From VGPE01 sp031431395 (GTDB taxonomy: Bacteria; Chloroflexota; Limnocylindria; Limnocylindrales; CSP1-4), in assembly GCA_031431395.1 (NCBI GenBank), contig JANPDJ010000246.1, positions 1 through 9,420 of the forward strand: a stretch of 9,420 nucleotides of DNA, written 5' to 3'. Below the pieces are notes generated by a model. The model saw nothing but the letters and a program-made list of their open reading frames with translations. It searched no databases and was not told where the DNA came from. This document shows, piece by piece, positions 5,999 through 9,420 of this stretch. The position numbers were made by a program, and so were the translations under genes. Within the stretch, counting starts at the first letter, position 1. Each line of letters opens with the position of its first letter.

Positions 5999-7426
5999 AT
6001 GGACCAGGCAACACTCGAAACGATCATCCGCCTCGTCTGGCTGATGGGCGCCTCCGCGTTCGTCCTCGGCCTGCACCAGATGAACTCGCCGGCCACCGCT
6101 CGCCGGGGTAACCAGGTTTCGGCCGGCGGAATGGCCCTGGCCGTCCTCGGGACTGCCGTCCTCATCGCCACCCGCGGGGGCGTCCAGAGCCTGGGCTGGC
6201 CCATCATCGTCGTTGGCGTGATCATCGGCGGAGGCCTGGGCCTCTACACCGCGCGCACCGTGAAGATGACGGCGATGCCGCAGCTGGTGTCGCTGTTCAA
6301 TGCCGTTGGCGGCGGCGCGGCCGCCCTCATCGGCATCGACGACTACATCCGCATCGCCGGTCTCGGCGGGGGGATCCCGGTCGAGACCACGATCGCCACC
6401 GTCCTCGACGTCATCATTGGCTGCATCACGTTCACCGGTTCGGTCATCGCCTCCGGCAAGCTCCAGGGCCTCGTCCCCGGCCGGCCCATCCGCATCCCCG
6501 GCGGGCAGCTCGTGACGTTCGCCGTGGCGGCGGCCGCAGTCGTGGGTGCGGGCTACCTGGTCTTCGTTGGAGCCAGCGTTCCTGTCCTGTTCCTGATCAT
6601 CGCCGTGTCCCTGGTGTTCGGGATCACGATGGTGCTGCCGATCGGCGGCGCGGACATGCCGGTCGTCATCTCGCTCCTCAACTCGTTCACCGGCACGGCC
6701 GTTGCCATGGCCGGCTTCGTGATCGACAACCCCGTCCTGATCATCGCGGGCGCGCTCGTCGGGGCCTCCGGCGCCATCCTGACCAAGCTGATGGCGGACG
6801 CGATGAACCGCTCCGTCCTGAACATCATCGCCGGCGGGTTCGGCACGGGCGATGCAGCCGCCGGGGCCGCGGGTCCTGCCGGTGGGCCGGGCGGGTCTGC
6901 GCGGGAGATCTCGGCCGACGATGTCGCCATCCAGCTCGCGTACGCCTCGCGCGTGATCATCGTGCCGGGCTACGGGCTGGCCGTCGCGCAGGCGCAGCAC
7001 GCCGTCCGTGAACTGGCGGAGCTTCTCGAGTCCCGCGGAGTCAACGTGGAATACGCCATCCATCCCGTGGCCGGGCGCATGCCGGGCCACATGAACGTGC
7101 TGCTGGCGGAGGCCAACGTGCCGTACCCGCAGCTGAAGGAGATGGACGACATCAACCCCGAGTTCACCCAGGCGGACGTGGCGCTCGTCGTGGGCGCCAA
7201 CGACGTCACGAACCCGGCCGCGCGCTCCAACCCCGCCTCGCCCATCTACGGCATGCCCATCCTGAATGTCGATCAGGCCAAGAGCATCGTCGTGATCAAG
7301 CGCTCCATGCGCCCGGGCTACGCCGGCATCGACAACGAGCTGTACCTCAACCCCAAGACCGGGATGCTCTTCGCGGACGCGAAGGAGGGCCTCGCCAGCC
7401 TCGTCGCAGCGGTCAAGGCCGTCTGA
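5999..7426 (+). CDS. pntB: NAD(P) transhydrogenase subunit beta (membrane domain II plus NADP(H)-binding domain III)
   Basis: The protein has 475 residues, normal for the family. Residues 1 to about 280 are a set of membrane helices. Residues 318-475 are domain III with G324-Y-G326-L-A-V-A-Q-A-Q, H-P-V-A-G-R-M-P-G-H-M-N-V-L-L-A-E-A (355-372), G-A-N-D-V-T-N-P-A-A (399-408) and K434-R-S-M-R-P-G-Y-A-G, which bind NADP(H). The enzyme uses inward proton flow to drive hydride transfer from NADH to NADP+, so it makes NADPH for biosynthesis and thiol defence. The segment M-P-Q-L-V-S-L-F-N (93-101) aligns with E. coli M-P-E-L-V-A-I-L-H, placing Asn101 where E. coli has the proton-channel His91. A Gly/Ala/Pro-rich linker (284-300) joins the domains. 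It starts 7 nt after pntAB, with only a distant GGGAG as ribosome site, so coupling to pntAB is likely. It is convergent with the next gene. Confidence 0.96.
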   Translation: MDQATLETIIRLVWLMGASAFVLGLHQMNSPATARRGNQVSAGGMALAVLGTAVLIATRGGVQSLGWPIIVVGVIIGGGLGLYTARTVKMTAMPQLVSLFNAVGGGAAALIGIDDYIRIAGLGGGIPVETTIATVLDVIIGCITFTGSVIASGKLQGLVPGRPIRIPGGQLVTFAVAAAAVVGAGYLVFVGASVPVLFLIIAVSLVFGITMVLPIGGADMPVVISLLNSFTGTAVAMAGFVIDNPVLIIAGALVGASGAILTKLMADAMNRSVLNIIAGGFGTGDAAAGAAGPAGGPGGSAREISADDVAIQLAYASRVIIVPGYGLAVAQAQHAVRELAELLESRGVNVEYAIHPVAGRMPGHMNVLLAEANVPYPQLKEMDDINPEFTQADVALVVGANDVTNPAARSNPASPIYGMPILNVDQAKSIVVIKRSMRPGYAGIDNELYLNPKTGMLFADAKEGLASLVAAVKAV

Positions 7427-7452
7427 CCTCGGGCCTGCGGCGTCGACGCGCG

Positions 7453-8136
7453 CTACTCCACGGAGCGTGAGGTCTCGATGATCTCGACGTCGGGCAGTTC
7501 GTCGATCGCGGTGACGACCACCGAGGGCGAGAGCCCGGGCGGCATGCGGAGCTCCAGCTCCACGTCATAGCGGTCCGTCGCCGCTCGTTGCGTCTGGATC
7601 CCTTCGATCCCCACGAGCCGGTGATCGAGAACGTGGGAGATCCGGCCCAGCGTGTCGAGTTGCCGCATCACGAGCCGGACGCGAAAGGCCTGGCTGCCGC
7701 GACGCCTGATGGCCAGCGACACTCGATGCAGCGGCCAGAGCGACACGAGCACCAAACCGGTTCCCACAGCGGCGAGCACGTACTGACCGGTGCCCACGCC
7801 GATGCCGACGGCCGAGGTCGCCCAGAGGCTGGCCGCCGTCGTCAATCCCCGGATCGACGTTCCGTACTTGAGGATGGCTCCGGCGCCCAGGAACCCCATG
7901 CCGGTCACGATCTGGGCGGCCAGGCGAGACGGATCCACCGGGGCACTGCCCGCCGGGCCGTTCACGAAGCCGTAGATCGACAGTTCCGTGAACAGTGCAC
8001 AGCCAACCCCGACGAGGAGGTGGGTGCGCATCCCGGCTGCGTGCTCGTGGATCTCGCGTTCGACGCCGATGAGGCCGCCAAGCAGGGCGGCGACGAGCAG
8101 TCGCAGCGACAACTCGGCCTGGAGGGCAACGTCCAT
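7453..8136 (-). CDS. MgtC/SapB-family inner-membrane protein with C-terminal ACT-like domain
   Basis: The protein has 227 residues. The membrane part (about 10-140) carries the family blocks: G-G-L-I-G-V-E-R-E (20-28), G-M-R-T-H-L-L-V-G-V-G-C-A-L-F (35-49), R-L-A-A-Q-I-V-T-G-M-G-F-L-G-A-G-A-I (71-88) and G-L-T-T-A-A-S-L-W-A-T-S-A-V-G (97-111). The C-terminal part (about 150-222) has the strand-helix-strand pattern of the ACT-like domain of longer MgtC proteins. In pathogens MgtC supports growth at low Mg2+ and modulates the F-ATPase; in environmental bacteria the role of SapB/MgtC proteins is mostly unknown. The ATG at 8136 has no clear Shine-Dalgarno; TAGACT lies 6 nt before it and could be a -10 box of a leaderless mRNA. 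The gene converges on pntB with a 26-nt gap and no evident terminator. Confidence 0.92.
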   Translation of the reverse strand: MDVALQAELSLRLLVAALLGGLIGVEREIHEHAAGMRTHLLVGVGCALFTELSIYGFVNGPAGSAPVDPSRLAAQIVTGMGFLGAGAILKYGTSIRGLTTAASLWATSAVGIGVGTGQYVLAAVGTGLVLVSLWPLHRVSLAIRRRGSQAFRVRLVMRQLDTLGRISHVLDHRLVGIEGIQTQRAATDRYDVELELRMPPGLSPSVVVTAIDELPDVEIIETSRSVE

Positions 8137-8232
8137 GGCCGCAGTCTATCCGGAGCTCGTGCGACGGCCGGCCCCAGGGCCTCGGCCCAGGATCGTTCGC
8201 GGCCGGAGGCTATTCGGCGGCCGGCGCCCCTC

Positions 8233-9414
8233 CTATCTCGCGGACGCGGCCGGCGACCCCCCGAACAGCGCGTCCGCGCCGGCCCGCTGCGACCAGAGCG
8301 CCCACCCGTGGATCGCGAGCGAGATCAGCAGGAACACACCCATCGTGGGCGCCCCGATGCGCTTGATCTCCGCGGAATTCGCGATCAGGCCGAGGACGAA
8401 CGCGACCAGCCCCAGGTTGATCCCCCAGAACGTGATCAGAGCCGCCACTCGCGCACGTGTCGCGATCCCGGCGAACGAACCCAGCAATCCCAGCGCCACG
8501 TTCGTCATGACGCCGACGAACACCGAGTGGTCGCTGGCGACAAGGATGTTCGTGCTGATCTTCGACGCGTCACCATTCGCCGCGATGTACGCGGCGATGA
8601 GGTACATGAAGATCCCCATCGCGACCAGCACCCAGATCGCCGCGGCGGCGAGATGCCGGGACGCGCTCGCGCCCGCCCAGTCGATCCGGACGGCCTTCGG
8701 CACGACGCGCACAACGAACAGGATCACGGCCACCAGCTGCGTGAGCAGGTAGATGCCGCCGGCCGCCTGCCCTGCGCCGACCAGCAACCCCACCGACAGG
8801 ACGAGGCCGCCGGCGAAGAGCGCGCCCAGCTGGACCACGCCACCCCGCGTGAGGCCGGCGGTCGCTCCCGTCCGCCACTCGATGAGTCCCATCGACACGA
8901 GAACGAGATACCCGAAGACCATCGCCGCGGCATGCGCGCCCACGCTGTCGCCGCTCAGCCAGCTCTGCCCAAGGGCAAACTGGATCTGCAGGACCACGCC
9001 GATGACGGCGCCGTAGGTGAACGTGGAGAGACCGAGGGTCATCGCCAGCCGCGGCAGCGTTCGCTCCCCGGCGAGATACGTCCGCCAGAGCCAGGCGAAG
9101 AGCCAGCCGATCGCGACCAGGAGCGCCGTGCCCATGACGGCCCGTGCCGCGAAGCTGCCCGTGTAGAACGCGGCGACGTACAGCGGTACGAGCACGGCGA
9201 GAGCCATCGCCAGCCGGGAGTCGGCGGCCCGGAACAGCACGAACGCGGTGGCGACGACGCCCAGCGTGATCCAGCCGATCGTGCCCGAATGGACATGCGT
9301 CAGCAGCTGGTTATGGTCGAACTCCACCACGTCGGCGCCATTGAGGATGCCGATCGCGATGGTGATGACGAACATCGCCATCGCCACCAGGTAGATCCTC
9401 CACGCGGACGTCAT
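8233..9414 (-). CDS. Polytopic membrane protein, probable distant relative of heme-copper oxidase subunit I/NnrS
   Basis: The protein has 393 residues if the ATG at 9414 is the start. Only six more bases are in the window, so a longer N-terminus and the ribosome site cannot be excluded, although M-T-S-A-W-R followed by a hydrophobic helix looks natural. About twelve membrane helices fill the chain. Histidines are few and placed at helix ends: His34, His40 and His42 in H-N-Q-L-L-T-H-V-H-S-G-T-I-G-W, His161 in G-A-H-A-A-A-M-V-F-G-Y, His254, His296 in D-H-S-V-F-V-G and His369. The H-x-H-x-G-x-x-G-W pattern and the repeated spacing of His-bearing helices resemble single-chain cbb3 (CcoN)-like and NnrS-like heme/copper proteins. 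If so, it may bind heme and act in oxygen or nitric-oxide handling. No subunit II or cytochrome neighbour is visible. The membrane nature is certain; the family is tentative. Confidence 0.62.
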   Translation of the reverse strand: MTSAWRIYLVAMAMFVITIAIGILNGADVVEFDHNQLLTHVHSGTIGWITLGVVATAFVLFRAADSRLAMALAVLVPLYVAAFYTGSFAARAVMGTALLVAIGWLFAWLWRTYLAGERTLPRLAMTLGLSTFTYGAVIGVVLQIQFALGQSWLSGDSVGAHAAAMVFGYLVLVSMGLIEWRTGATAGLTRGGVVQLGALFAGGLVLSVGLLVGAGQAAGGIYLLTQLVAVILFVVRVVPKAVRIDWAGASASRHLAAAAIWVLVAMGIFMYLIAAYIAANGDASKISTNILVASDHSVFVGVMTNVALGLLGSFAGIATRARVAALITFWGINLGLVAFVLGLIANSAEIKRIGAPTMGVFLLISLAIHGWALWSQRAGADALFGGSPAASAR

Positions 9415-9420
9415 CCACGA

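Noticed and set aside
5918..7090. A 390-codon minus-strand open frame opposite pntB
   Set aside because: Its product is rich in Asp, Arg, His and Gly, typical of antisense reading of GC-rich membrane-protein genes, while pntB on the other strand is certain.
7427..7452. GCGTCGACGC palindrome (7440-7449) as a terminator between pntB and the MgtC-family gene
   Set aside because: It is a self-complementary 10-mer with no room for a loop and no T-tract, so it is not terminator-like.

Overview
The window is a very GC-rich stretch of ordinary bacterial chromosome with closely packed genes. I see no insertion sequence, phage gene, CRISPR array, rRNA or tRNA. The organism is probably an uncultured high-GC member of Chloroflexota, or less likely Actinomycetota or Deinococcota. 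Three things point that way: the transhydrogenase has the split-alpha, Thermus-like form, the SpoIID protein is fused to FG-GAP repeats, and start sites are GTG or possibly leaderless. This taxonomic reading is inference, because no marker gene is present.

Layout. (1) 1-690, plus strand: the 3' part of a secreted or anchored protein with at least two cupredoxin domains; its start lies before the window. (2) 691-1048: a gene-free convergent spacer with several inverted repeats, two of them strong hairpins directly after the cupredoxin stop codon. (3) 4235 down to 1049, minus strand: a compact three-gene operon. It encodes a SpoIID/LytB-domain protein with FG-GAP-type repeats, a small YbjN-like protein, and a two-repeat ferredoxin-like (dimeric alpha/beta barrel) protein. 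The second gene starts 11 nt after the first stop and its Shine-Dalgarno overlaps that stop. The third starts in a GTGA overlap with the second stop. (4) 4236-4449: a divergent control region with three exact 20-bp-spaced repeats, a candidate leaderless promoter for the SpoIID operon, and a 12-bp palindrome before pntAA. (5) 4450-7426, plus strand: a complete pntAA-pntAB-pntB operon for the proton-translocating NAD(P) transhydrogenase. (6) 8136-7453, minus: an MgtC/SapB-family membrane protein. (7) 9414-8233, minus: a twelve-helix-class membrane protein that looks like a distant relative of heme-copper oxidase subunit I or NnrS, with its start at the window edge.

The transhydrogenase is the one complete and well-understood pathway unit. 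It couples proton re-entry to hydride transfer from NADH to NADP+ and so supplies NADPH. The SpoIID operon probably acts in the cell envelope, but its substrate and the roles of the two small proteins are unknown. I did not find a convincing new defence, mobile or biosynthetic system. The most useful leads are the repeat array in the divergent control region, the Asn/His swap in the transhydrogenase proton path, the SpoIID plus beta-propeller fusion with two uncharacterised partners, and the orphan oxidase-like protein.
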